NCBI RefSeq assembly: GCF_935825525.1
Contig: NZ_CAKXZT010000140.1
Coordinates: 25,106-89,105 of the forward strand
Direction: 5' to 3'
Length of the DNA: 64,000 bases
From: Mesorhizobium escarrei
GTDB taxonomy: Bacteria > Pseudomonadota > Alphaproteobacteria > Rhizobiales > Rhizobiaceae
The number at the start of each line of letters is the position of its first letter. Position 1 is the stretch's first letter. The notes under the pieces were generated by a model. That model was given only the letters and a program-made list of their open reading frames with translations. It was not told the origin of the DNA and ran no database searches. Positions 51,178 to 59,247 of the stretch are shown here, in pieces. The position numbers were made by a program, and so were the translations under genes.

Positions 51178-51933
51178 ATGGGCGATTCCTTCCATTTGTC
51201 GACGGCAGACCTCGCGGCGCTGGGTTTCTTCCTTTTCGTATGGGTCCTGCATACGCTCGCCGCCGACGGAAAGCTGGTCAGGCGCATGTCGCTGACGACG
51301 GCGATGAACGTCCAGCGTGAAGCCTGGATGCGGACCATGGCCGAACGCGAGGTCCGCATCGTCGACACCGCCATCATGGCCGGCCTTCAACAGGGAACCG
51401 CCTTCTTCGCCTCCAGTTCGCTGATTGCGATCGGCGGCTGTTTTGCCCTCCTCGGCGCCTCCGATCAGGTTGTTTCGGTGCTGAGCGACCTGCCGCTCGG
51501 TACGACATCGTCCCGCTCCGCCTTTCAGATGAAGGTGTTCGGATTGGTGCTGATCCTTGCGTATTCCTTTTTCAAGTTCGGCTGGGCCTACCGGCTGTTC
51601 AACTATTGCTCGATCCTGATCGGTGCGGTGCCGATCCCGCACGGCGAGGCTTCACGCAACCCGGTCAGCGAGACGGCGGTATGGCGGGCGGCGCGCATGA
51701 ACATGCTGGCCGGAAAACATTTCAATTCCGGCATGCGCGGCGTGTTCTTCTCGATCGGCTATCTCGGCTGGTTCGTCGACCCAAAAGTGTTCGTGCTGTC
51801 GACGCTGCTGTTGCTGGCGGTTCTGGTGCGTCGCCAGTTCTTCTCGGCGGCGCGGCAAGCCGTGATCGGTCAGTCGCCCGAGCCGACACCTGGTCCGGGA
51901 AAAAGCCGATCGATGCGGCCCGATAGCCGGTAG
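51178..51933 (+). CDS. DUF599 family membrane protein
   Basis: 251 residues, inner membrane. Hydrophobic segments near LAALGFFLFVWVLHTLAAD, FFASSSLIAIGGCFALLGAS, MKVFGLVLILAYSFFKFGWA and VFVLSTLLLLAVLVRRQFF. Conserved words: MNVQREAWMRTMAEREVRIV, MAGLQQGTAFFASSSLIAIG and NMLAGKHFNSGMRGVFFSIG. Function unknown. Its last codons overlap the 3' end of the convergent ydcF-like gene by about 60 bases. Confidence 0.85.
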   Translation: MGDSFHLSTADLAALGFFLFVWVLHTLAADGKLVRRMSLTTAMNVQREAWMRTMAEREVRIVDTAIMAGLQQGTAFFASSSLIAIGGCFALLGASDQVVSVLSDLPLGTTSSRSAFQMKVFGLVLILAYSFFKFGWAYRLFNYCSILIGAVPIPHGEASRNPVSETAVWRAARMNMLAGKHFNSGMRGVFFSIGYLGWFVDPKVFVLSTLLLLAVLVRRQFFSAARQAVIGQSPEPTPGPGKSRSMRPDSR

Positions 51934-52675
51934 GCGAGGAGCCCGATCCATTCGCGGACCGCAGTGCTGGTGGTCTGCAGCGAACCGAAGGAATCGTCGC
52001 GAGACAGGCCGATGCCTTCCTTGCCGGAGGTGCGGAAATCGACCGGCCGGGCAACGGTGACAAAGCCGACTTTGTCGAACAGCGCCTTGGCGCGCGGCAT
52101 GTGGAAAGCCGAGGTCACCGCAGCCAGGTCTCGCCCGGTTTCGGGGTGACCAGTTCCCGGGTGAAGGCGGCGTTCTCGTAGGTGTTGCGGGATTCTTTCT
52201 CGAGGATCAGCCGATCGGCCGTCACACCAAGCGCGGCGAACAGACGCGGCGCTGTCTCTGCATCGCCCTCGCCATCGCCGATCATTGCGATGCCCCCGGA
52301 GATGACGACCTTCGCTGTCGGAAAATGCCGGGCCAGCACGGCCGCCGCGAGCATCCGATCGCCGCTTGCGCTCAGTTCATAGCCGCCACGCACGAAATTG
52401 ACGGCGCCCTCCATGCCGCCCCCCAGCACGACGATGCCATCGGCCTTTTCCGGTAGCAGCGGGCGCGGGAAGCGTTCTTCCAACGGATTGAGCATCAGTG
52501 CGCCGAGCGAGGTCCAGGTCGAGAGGGCGAGGATGAGAAACGCGAGCCCACTGCCGGTGACAAACAGCTTTTTACGGCCGACCAAGGCGGCAAGCAACGC
52601 GACCAGCAGCAGGATGATCGCCAGATTCAACGGCTGGACGAGGAGCCAAAAGATTTTGGAAAGATAGTAGATCAT
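51870..52675 (-). pseudogene. YdcF-like DUF218 family protein with a one-base frameshift
   Basis: Membrane-anchored DUF218 protein (SanA/YdcF/ElyC family, linked to envelope polymer metabolism). N-terminal part: two membrane helices (LLVQPLNLAIILLLVALLAA; LFVTGSGLAFLILALSTW), then GIVVLGGGMEGAVNFVRGGY, AKVVISGGIAMIGDGEGDAE and ILEKESRNTYENAAFTRELV, ending in a premature TGA after ETWLR. The rest, in another frame, starts LVTSAFHMPRAKALFDKVGF, the family's C-terminal motif. The junction near 52122 reads CTGCGGTGACC; one extra base (CTGCTGGTGACC) would restore WLLVTSAFHMP and a 268-residue protein. Confidence 0.82.
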
Positions 52676-52703
52676 CCCTCACCCCTTCAGATGGGAGACG
52701 ACA

Positions 52704-54269
52704 CTACCACCACTTTTCCGGCTGGAACGTACCCGCCGCCTGTTCGATGACATGGGCGGTCTGGAACAAGGTTTCCTCGTCGAACGGCCGGCCGATGAGC
52801 TGCAGTCCGAGCGGCAGGCCCTTGGCGTCCAGCCCTGCGGGCACGGCGATGCCCGGCAGTCCGGCCATGTTGACGGTCACCGTGAAGATGTCGTTGAGGT
52901 ACATCTTGACCGGGTCGGCGGCCATGTCCTCGTCGGCGATACCGAAGGCTGCCGACGGCGTCGCCGGCGTCAGGATGACGTCGACGCCTGCGGCGAATGC
53001 GTTTTCGAAATCCCGCTTGATGAGATTGCGCACTTTCTGCGCCTGCAGATAGTAGGCATCGTAGTAGCCGGCGGAGAGGACATAGGTGCCGATCATGATG
53101 CGGCGCTTGACCTCGCGGCCGAAGCCGGCGGCGCGGGTCTTCTCGTACATGTCGACGATGTCCTTGCCCGGCACGCGCAGCCCGTAGCGGACGCCGTCAT
53201 AGCGCGCGAGGTTCGACGAGGCTTCGGCGGGCGCGACGATGTAATAGGCCGGCAGCGCGTATTTGGTATGCGGAAGCGAAATGTCGACGATCTCGGCGCC
53301 GGCATCTTTCAGCCAGGCAATGCCTTTCTGCCACAGCGCCTCGATCTCGTCGGGCATGCCGTCGACGCGGTATTCCCTGGGGATGCCGACCCTCATGCCC
53401 TTGATCGGCCTGCCGATCGCCGCCTCGTAATCCGGCACCGGGCGGTCGACCGAGGTGGTGTCCTTCGGATCGACCGAGGCCATCGATTTCAAGAGAATCG
53501 CGGCGTCACGCACGTCGCGGGCGATCGGACCGGCCTGGTCGAGCGACGAAGCGAAGGCGACGATGCCCCAGCGCGAGCAGCGGCCGTAGGTCGGCTTGAT
53601 GCCGACCGTGCCGGTGAAGGCGGCGGGCTGGCGGATCGAGCCGCCGGTGTCGGTGGCGGTGGCGCCGGCACACAGGAGCGCCGAAACGGCGGAGGCCGAG
53701 CCACCCGACGAGCCGCCCGGCACGAGCTGGGCGTTGTCGAGCGTGCGCGCGGTCCTGGTGCCGCCGGCCGAGACAAAACCGCCATCGCCCTGATGTGTGG
53801 TCGGCATCACCATCGTGTCGACGCGCGAACGCCGCCACGGATTGACGACGGGGCCGTAGTAGGAGCTCTCATTGGACGAGCCCATGGCGAACTCGTCCAT
53901 GTTGAGCTTGCCGAGCATGACGGCGCCGTCGGCCCACAGATTGGCGGTGACGGTCGATTCGTAGTGCGGCTTGAACCCGTCCAGCACATGGCTGCAGGCC
54001 TGGGTGTGGATCCCTTCGGTGCCGAACAGGTCCTTGATGCCGAGCGGAATGCCTTCGAGCGGCCCGCCCTCGCCCTTCGCAAGCTTTGCGTCGGAGGCCT
54101 TGGCCATGTCGCGGGCCTTGTCATCGGTTACGACGACATAGGCGTTGAGCGCCGGATTGGCCCGCTCGATTGCCTGGAGATAGGCTTCGGTGATCTCGGT
54201 TGCGGTGATTTCCCTGGCGCGCAGCTTGGCGCAGGCCTGCGAAATCGTCAAGTGGGTCAGGTCGCTCAT
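52704..54269 (-). CDS. gatA: Glutamyl-tRNA(Gln) amidotransferase subunit A
   Basis: Amidase that releases ammonia from glutamine for conversion of Glu-tRNA-Gln (and Asp-tRNA-Asn) in the GatCAB complex. The Ser-cisSer-Lys triad is intact: Lys79 in IPLGIKDLFG, Ser in LVPGGSSGGSASAVSALL and the nucleophile Ser211 in ATDTGGSIRQPAAFTG. 521 residues, longer than most GatA because of about 25 extra residues (roughly 150-178) between NPWRR and LVPGG, of low complexity (HQGDGGFVSAGGTRTAR). The ATG at 54269 overlaps the stop of the GNAT gene. gatB is not in the window. Confidence 0.96.
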   Translation of the reverse strand: MSDLTHLTISQACAKLRAREITATEITEAYLQAIERANPALNAYVVVTDDKARDMAKASDAKLAKGEGGPLEGIPLGIKDLFGTEGIHTQACSHVLDGFKPHYESTVTANLWADGAVMLGKLNMDEFAMGSSNESSYYGPVVNPWRRSRVDTMVMPTTHQGDGGFVSAGGTRTARTLDNAQLVPGGSSGGSASAVSALLCAGATATDTGGSIRQPAAFTGTVGIKPTYGRCSRWGIVAFASSLDQAGPIARDVRDAAILLKSMASVDPKDTTSVDRPVPDYEAAIGRPIKGMRVGIPREYRVDGMPDEIEALWQKGIAWLKDAGAEIVDISLPHTKYALPAYYIVAPAEASSNLARYDGVRYGLRVPGKDIVDMYEKTRAAGFGREVKRRIMIGTYVLSAGYYDAYYLQAQKVRNLIKRDFENAFAAGVDVILTPATPSAAFGIADEDMAADPVKMYLNDIFTVTVNMAGLPGIAVPAGLDAKGLPLGLQLIGRPFDEETLFQTAHVIEQAAGTFQPEKWW

Positions 54270-54727
54270 CAGGCAAGGCTCTTTTCGTAAAACACCGACC
54301 ACCCGGTATCGGGATAGTCCAGCACCGGGCCGCAGCGCGAAAAGCCGGCGCGTTCATAGACGGTCCACGCAGCCGGATGGCGGTCGCCGGTTTCCAGCAC
54401 CAGACGCTTCAGTCCTTCATTGCGCGCCAGCGCCTCGATTCGCTCGACGATCCCGGCGCCGATCTTCTGCCCGCGATGCGAAGGCCGCGTGTACATGCGC
54501 TTGACCTCGCCGACGGCGCCGTCGTGGCGCTTCAGCGCGCCGCAGCCGATGGCAAGACCGTTGTCGCGAGCGATGAAGACAGTCGTGTGGTTGTCGGCCA
54601 TCTGCTCGACGGTCATGTGGTAGCAGTGCTCCGGCGGCGTCAGTTCCAGCAGCGTGTCGTTGAGCTCCTTGACCAGCCCGCGCACGTCGTCCTGCAGCGG
54701 CGTTTCGATGGCGATCTCGATTGCCAT
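54269..54727 (-). CDS. GNAT family N-acetyltransferase
   Basis: 152 residues. Acetyl-CoA site: GEVKRMYTRPSHRGQKIGAG (motif A, RGQKIG), then GIVERIEALARNEGLKRLVL and ETGDRHPAAWTVYERAGF. Substrate unknown. It is inserted between gatC (seven bases upstream) and gatA (stop/start overlap TGATG), so it is part of the gat operon transcript. Confidence 0.9.
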   Translation of the reverse strand: MAIEIAIETPLQDDVRGLVKELNDTLLELTPPEHCYHMTVEQMADNHTTVFIARDNGLAIGCGALKRHDGAVGEVKRMYTRPSHRGQKIGAGIVERIEALARNEGLKRLVLETGDRHPAAWTVYERAGFSRCGPVLDYPDTGWSVFYEKSLA

Positions 54728-54734
54728 CGGCCCG

Positions 54735-55022
54735 CTACTCCACGACCTTCGGAACGAGGAAGAAATTCTCTTCGGTGGCCGGTGCGTTGGCGACGATATC
54801 GGCCGCCTTGCTGCCGTCGGTGACCACGTCCGGGCGCTTCTTCATCTCCATCGGAATGACCGACGTCATCGGCTCAACGCCGGAGACGTCGACCTCGTTC
54901 AACTGCTCAACAAAGCCGAGAATGACGTTCAACTCGCCGGTCATGCGCTCGGCGTCCTCCTCGCTCACCGCAATGCGGGCGAGACGCGCGACGCGCTTCA
55001 CAGTCTGCAGATCAACGGACAT
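54735..55022 (-). CDS. gatC: Glutamyl-tRNA(Gln) amidotransferase subunit C
   Basis: 95-residue stabilising subunit that wraps around GatA. Family text: VDLQTVKRVARLARIAVSEE, LNVILGFVEQLNEVDVSGVE, PMTSVIPMEMKKRPDVVTDG and the C-terminal EENFFLVPKVVE. The ATG at 55022 is used by homologues. First gene of gatC-GNAT-gatA. A promoter-like pair lies 33-60 bases upstream. Confidence 0.96.
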   Translation of the reverse strand: MSVDLQTVKRVARLARIAVSEEDAERMTGELNVILGFVEQLNEVDVSGVEPMTSVIPMEMKKRPDVVTDGSKAADIVANAPATEENFFLVPKVVE

Positions 55023-55054
55023 ATTTGCTTGTGCCTCGGGAAAACCAGTCCGCG

Positions 55055-55082
55055 CTATAGCGGCGCGGCGCGTGCCGCGCAA
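55055..55082 (-). promoter_or_regulatory. Probable promoter of gatC-GNAT-gatA
   Basis: On the minus strand TTGCGC (55082-55077) and CTATAG (55060-55055) are separated by 16 bases of GC-rich sequence, 33 bases ahead of the gatC ATG. Agreement with the -35 and -10 consensus is fair. By eye only. Confidence 0.45.
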
Positions 55083-55162
55083 CATGCATCGTGCCGAGAA
55101 CCGGCCCAGAAGGTCGATGGCAGCGCAACGCCGTCGCAGCGAATAGCTGGCGCCTTTGGCAT

Positions 55163-55207
55163 GCTCTACAAGGTGCACGCTCTACAAGGTGCACGCTCTA
55201 CAAGGTG
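55163..55207. repeat. 16-bp tandem repeat (GCTCTACAAGGTGCAC)
   Basis: Two perfect copies at 55163-55178 and 55179-55194 plus 13 bases of a third to 55207. The third copy contains the stop codon and last codons (ACC TTG TAG) of the metallo-hydrolase gene, so the array is a tandem duplication of that gene's 3' end. Confidence 0.9.
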
Positions 55208-55905
55208 ATTGTCCTGCCGATCTCCGGCAATGCCACCTTCACGCCGGAACCCTCCAACCCCGCGACAAACTTGTCGGCGGTCTGGTCGATGATCGGAAAC
55301 GTGCCGAAGTGACTGGGAATGACCGTCTCGAACTGAAAGAAGCGCCGGCAGGCAAGGGCTGCCACCGCGCCGCCCATGGTGAAGCGGTCGCCGATCGGCA
55401 CGATGCCGATCTTCGGCTCATGCAGTTCGTTGATCAGCGCCATGTCGGAAAAAATGTCGGTGTCGCCCATATGATAGAGCGTCTTGTCTTCCTGGAAATG
55501 CAGGACGAGGCCGCCGGGATTGCCGAGATAGGTGTTCTGGCCCTTGTCGCCCGGGAACGAAGAGGAATGCAGCGCCTGGACGAACGTGGTGGTGAAGCCG
55601 CCGCAATCGACAGTGCCGCCGATATTGCCGGGATTGATCTTCTTGTCGCTGACGCCCTTGCCGACCAGGTACATGCAGATCTCGAAATTGGCGACCAGCA
55701 TGGCGCCGCTTTTCCCGAGCACTTCAAGCGCACCGCTGATGTGGTCGCTGTGGCCGTGCGTCAACAGCACATGCGTGACCCCTTCCGCCGGCTCTTCCCA
55801 GCCGCCCGTCCACGATGGATTGCCGATCAGGTAGGGATCGATGAGGATTTTCGCCTCGGTGGTTTCGACGCGAAATGCGGAATGTCCGTACCAGGTCAGT
55901 TTCAT
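55198..55905 (-). CDS. Metallo-beta-lactamase fold hydrolase (UPF0173)
   Basis: 235 residues, cytoplasmic metal-dependent hydrolase of unknown substrate. It starts MKLTWYGHSAFRVETTEAKI, the family opening, with the zinc motif HVLLTHGHSDHISGALEVL (HxHxDH), the bridging Asp in LYHMGDTDIFSDMALI and the late His in VIPSHFGTFPIIDQTADKF. ATG 55905 has GAGGAAGG upstream. In-frame readings to 56406 lie antisense to ruvX and are rejected. Divergent from ruvX. Confidence 0.93.
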   Translation of the reverse strand: MKLTWYGHSAFRVETTEAKILIDPYLIGNPSWTGGWEEPAEGVTHVLLTHGHSDHISGALEVLGKSGAMLVANFEICMYLVGKGVSDKKINPGNIGGTVDCGGFTTTFVQALHSSSFPGDKGQNTYLGNPGGLVLHFQEDKTLYHMGDTDIFSDMALINELHEPKIGIVPIGDRFTMGGAVAALACRRFFQFETVIPSHFGTFPIIDQTADKFVAGLEGSGVKVALPEIGRTITL

Positions 55906-56005
55906 GAATGCCTTCCTCGATTTTTCCTTCGCCAAAGGATAGAACGCCGGCAGTGAAATTAAAGTCCCATAGCGTCGTTTGCGGCGTGTAGTCCAAGGAA
56001 AGCCG

Positions 56006-56491
56006 TTGAGCATCATCACCATCGAGGAGTTGCCGGCGCGGCTCGGCGGCGGCAAGACGCTGGCCGGGCTCGATCTCGGCGACAAGACGATTGGGGTGGC
56101 GGTTTCCGACCGGGGCTTTGCCTTCGCCCACCCGCGTCCCGTCATCATGCGCAGGAAATTCTCGCTGGATGCCGCAGTGCTGCTCGCCTTGCTGCAGAAA
56201 GAGAATGTCGGGGCCGTGGTGCTCGGCCTGCCGGTCAACATGGACGGATCGGAAGGCCCGCGCGCCCAGAAATCCCGCGCCTTCGCCCGCAACATGGCTG
56301 GTGTGACCGACCTGCCCTTTGTTTTGTGGGACGAGCGGCTGTCGACGGTGGCGGCCGAGCGGACGCTGATCGAGATGGATTTTTCGCGCCGCAAACGCGC
56401 CGGCAAGATCGATTCGGCCGCGGCGGCCTTTATTCTGCAGGGCGCTCTCGACCGGCTTCAGGCGCTCGGCGTCGACGCCTGGTCGAAATAG
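56006..56491 (+). CDS. ruvX: RuvX/YqgF pre-16S rRNA processing nuclease
   Basis: RNase H-like nuclease (Holliday junction resolvase homologue) needed for 16S rRNA 5' end processing. Conserved parts: TLAGLDLGDKTIGVAVSD (first metal Asp), VGAVVLGLPVNMDGSEGPRA, FVLWDERLSTVAAE (Glu) and KIDSAAAAFILQGALDRLQ (final Asp). I favour TTG at 56006 (SIITIEELPARLGG), which has AAGGAAAG upstream; a TTG at 55979 would add nine residues. About 161 residues. Confidence 0.93.
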   Translation: MSIITIEELPARLGGGKTLAGLDLGDKTIGVAVSDRGFAFAHPRPVIMRRKFSLDAAVLLALLQKENVGAVVLGLPVNMDGSEGPRAQKSRAFARNMAGVTDLPFVLWDERLSTVAAERTLIEMDFSRRKRAGKIDSAAAAFILQGALDRLQALGVDAWSK

Positions 56492-56769
56492 CGGTCGCGC
56501 ATTATCCTGATCCAGCTACCGATCACCCGGCGCCGGCGAAATGCCCAAAACGCCAGGAGCAGCAGACTGTCGACGATGCAGGCCTTCGCCACCATGCCGG
56601 GAATGAGCGCCGGATCGATACCAAGCATCTCCCCATAGAGCTGGAAAACGAGGTCATGCAATTGGCGGCTCAGCATGACATAGCCGAAATTGATGTCGTT
56701 GAGCGACAGGAAGAACCAGCCCCAGAACAGGGCGAGCGGCGCCGCCCATAGCGCGAACAAGGTGCGCAT
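56458..56769 (-). CDS. Small membrane protein, DUF6105-like
   Basis: 103 residues with two hydrophobic segments, LFALWAAPLALFWGWFFLS and ACIVDSLLLLAFWAFRR. The middle is well structured: LNDINFGYVMLSRQLHDLVF and YGEMLGIDPALIPGMVAK. I associate this pattern with the DUF6105 family of rhizobia, from memory. Its ATG overlaps the stop of the upstream membrane protein by one base; the 3' end overlaps ruvX, transcribed the other way, by about 34 bases. Confidence 0.7.
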   Translation of the reverse strand: MRTLFALWAAPLALFWGWFFLSLNDINFGYVMLSRQLHDLVFQLYGEMLGIDPALIPGMVAKACIVDSLLLLAFWAFRRRRVIGSWIRIMRDRYFDQASTPSA

Positions 56770-57344
56770 CAGCGGTCCCTCAAGTTCGTGTCCGGCCTCA
56801 AGTTCGTGTCCAGCCGGCCGGAAATGCGCGAGAGCGCCGAGTTGTGCGCCGCCGCCTTCGCCATCACATGCGCGGCGGCACTGATTTCACCCGTACCCGG
56901 AACCGCTGCGGCCAGGGCCGACCGCCGCTCTGCGAGCATGGCGACATAGGAAGCCAGCAGTGCCGCCAGTTGCACCGCGACAACCATGAACAGCCCGTTG
57001 ATGCCTTGCGCGGCGCCGCCGACGACAATCAGCGACAGCACGCCGGAGGCGCAGATGAAGGCAACCCGCACGACGCTATCGGTCGCGTCCGGATCTGTCG
57101 GGTCGCTAAACAGAGCCTCGACAAAGGCCCAGCAGAACAGCACCGCTACGACAAGCAGCGCTACGGCAAGCGGCGCCACCACGACGGCGTTTTCGAGGCC
57201 GACGAAGCGGGTGTTCTGGACGGCGACGCCGAGCACGCCAAGCGCTGCCGCAACACCGCGATTCCCATCGATGCAGATGAACGCCAGCAGGGCGAAAACG
57301 ACCGCCCAGTGCAAGGCCAGAAAGGAGCTCAATACATGCCGCAT
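56769..57344 (-). CDS. Hypothetical integral membrane protein
   Basis: 191 residues, no family recognised. Four to five hydrophobic stretches: FLALHWAVVFALLAFICI, ALGVLGVAVQ, VVVAPLAVALLVVAVLFCWA, SGVLSLIVVGGAAQGINGLF and VVAVQLAALLASYVAML. The cytoplasmic tail ends in a direct repeat (LDTNLRPDTNLRDR) that reflects an 18-bp tandem duplication (CTCAAGTTCGTGTCCGGC) at about 56779-56812. ATG 57344 is chosen over 57407, which would place 21 residues without character in front. Coupled to the next gene. Confidence 0.7.
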   Translation of the reverse strand: MRHVLSSFLALHWAVVFALLAFICIDGNRGVAAALGVLGVAVQNTRFVGLENAVVVAPLAVALLVVAVLFCWAFVEALFSDPTDPDATDSVVRVAFICASGVLSLIVVGGAAQGINGLFMVVAVQLAALLASYVAMLAERRSALAAAVPGTGEISAAAHVMAKAAAHNSALSRISGRLDTNLRPDTNLRDR

Positions 57345-57460
57345 AGCGTTCCTGCTTCCGTAAACAGGACAGTGGGCTTTGCGGCCTGCCGCTGCAATGG
57401 AAACCATTTGTTAAGGTTAACGGTCATCCACAGCGGCGCGACGAACGACGAGAAATCGCT

Positions 57461-59089
57461 TCAGGTGACCGGTGGGTAGAGCGTGTCGATGATCATACGC
57501 GCGTCATGGCGTGAATCGAGCATGCCATAGGTGTTGCGCCACTGGCCGGCGAGGCGCGTCTCGACGAAGGCGTCGGCGATCCGCCCTGCACCCAGCCTGC
57601 GGAGCTCCGCCGCTGCCGCCGACAGCGCCAGTTGCTCGGTGAGCAGACGGGCCGAACCCTCATCGGTTGCTGCGACCTGCATTGCTGCCTTGAGCACACC
57701 GACGGTGCCGCGCCCGCCGGCGCCGAGATCGCGATCGATGCCGGCCAGCACCTCCTCGAACAGGCCGGGTGCACGCCCCAGCACGCGCAGCACGTCGAGC
57801 GCCATGACGTTGCCGGATCCCTCCCAGATCGCGTTGACCGGAGCTTCGCGATAGTAGCGGGCGAGCGGCGCCTCCTCGACATAGCCATTGCCGCCGAGGC
57901 ATTCCATCGCCTCATAGAGCAGCGGCGGTGCGATCTTGCAGACCCAGTATTTGACGACCGGCGTCATGGCGCGAGCGAAGGCCGCCTCGCCGCGGTCGCC
58001 GGCCGCCTCGTCGAAAGAGCGCGCCAGTCGAAATGACAGCGCGGTGGCGGCGGCGACGTCGAGCGCCATGTCGGCCAGCACGCGCTGCATCAGCGGCTGC
58101 TCGATCAGATTGGTTCCAAACACCTGGCGGTGACGGCTGTGGTGGACGGCTTCGGCCAGCCCGGCTCGCATGATCGCCGAGGAGGCGATCGCGCAGTCGA
58201 GCCGGGTCAGCGTCACCATATCCATGATCGTTTTGACGCCTGCCCCGGGCTCGCCGACCATCTCGCCGATGGCATTGACGAATTCGACTTCGGACGAGGC
58301 GTTGGAGCGGTTGCCAAGCTTGTCCTTCAGCCGCTGGAAGCGGAAGCCGTTGCTCGAACCATCGCCGAGAATGCGGGGAACGAGAAAGCAGGAAAGTCCT
58401 TCCGGCGCCTGTCCCAGCACCAAGAACGCATCCGACATCGGCGCCGACATGAACCATTTGTGGCCGGTCAGCCGATAGAAGCTGCTGCCGGCGCGCTCGG
58501 CCCTGGTGACGTTGGCGCGGACGTCGGTGCCGCCCTGCTTCTCGGTCATGCCCATGCCGAGTGTCAGCCCGGCCTTTTCGACCGGCGGCTTCTGGCTCTG
58601 GTCGTATTTGCGTGTCGTCACCCGCGGCGCCCATTCGCGAAACAGTTTTGGGCTGGCCATCAGCGCTGCCAGCGATGCGCTGGTCATGGTGATGGGACAG
58701 AGATGCCCGGTTTCGAGCTGGGCCGTCAGGTAGAAACGGGCGGCGCGCACCTGATGGCGGCGGCCGATCTCGGCATCGCCATTTTCCCAAACCGACGAAT
58801 GCAGCCCGTTCGCCACCGACCGGCGCATCAGCGCATGATAGGCTGGATGGAACTCGACCAGATCGATGCGCCGGCCCTGGCGATCATGGGTCCTGAGCTT
58901 CGGCGTCTCGACATTGGCGAGGCGGGCCAGCTCCTGCGCCTCCTGCGTCAGCACGAAACGGCCAAGCCCATCGAGATCCTTGCGCACCGGGTCGGAAAAA
59001 CGCTCGGCAAGCTGGATCATCAACGGATCGCCCCGCCAGGCGTTGCCGCCTGCCAGCGGCGGGGGCTGGTTCGTCACGTCATCGGTCAC
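57461..59089 (-). CDS. AidB-like acyl-CoA dehydrogenase family flavoprotein
   Basis: 542 residues, close in length to E. coli AidB (alkylation response). FAD-binding acyl-CoA dehydrogenase fold: GLTLGMGMTEKQGGTDVRAN, TGHKWFMSAPMSDAFLVLGQ, EFVNAIGEMVGEPGAGVKTI, and YEAMECLGGNGYVEEAPLAR. The C-terminal EAPVNAIWEGSGNVMALDVL is especially AidB-like. Could act in repair/protection of DNA from alkylation or as an acyl-CoA dehydrogenase; sequence alone does not decide. No ada/alkB neighbour. Confidence 0.88.
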   Translation of the reverse strand: MTDDVTNQPPPLAGGNAWRGDPLMIQLAERFSDPVRKDLDGLGRFVLTQEAQELARLANVETPKLRTHDRQGRRIDLVEFHPAYHALMRRSVANGLHSSVWENGDAEIGRRHQVRAARFYLTAQLETGHLCPITMTSASLAALMASPKLFREWAPRVTTRKYDQSQKPPVEKAGLTLGMGMTEKQGGTDVRANVTRAERAGSSFYRLTGHKWFMSAPMSDAFLVLGQAPEGLSCFLVPRILGDGSSNGFRFQRLKDKLGNRSNASSEVEFVNAIGEMVGEPGAGVKTIMDMVTLTRLDCAIASSAIMRAGLAEAVHHSRHRQVFGTNLIEQPLMQRVLADMALDVAAATALSFRLARSFDEAAGDRGEAAFARAMTPVVKYWVCKIAPPLLYEAMECLGGNGYVEEAPLARYYREAPVNAIWEGSGNVMALDVLRVLGRAPGLFEEVLAGIDRDLGAGGRGTVGVLKAAMQVAATDEGSARLLTEQLALSAAAAELRRLGAGRIADAFVETRLAGQWRNTYGMLDSRHDARMIIDTLYPPVT

Positions 59090-59247
59090 GCACTGTCCTT
59101 ATCATCACAAGGCCACGAATCCGAAGCCATCAGCGGTTTATAACCCAAGCCGCGCAACGCGCGCGACGAAAATACCGGGGAGAAAGGCCGCAATCCAAAG
59201 CTGGTGCTTGCAGCCAAAGGTCCTCCACCCTATAGCAGCGCCTTGAG

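Noticed and set aside
52752..54290. 512-codon open reading on the plus strand
   Set aside because: Antisense shadow of gatA; composition is Arg/Asp/Gly-rich without family features.
55163..55207. Possible CRISPR or integration site
   Set aside because: Copies have no spacers and no integrase or tRNA gene is near; it is a simple tandem duplication.
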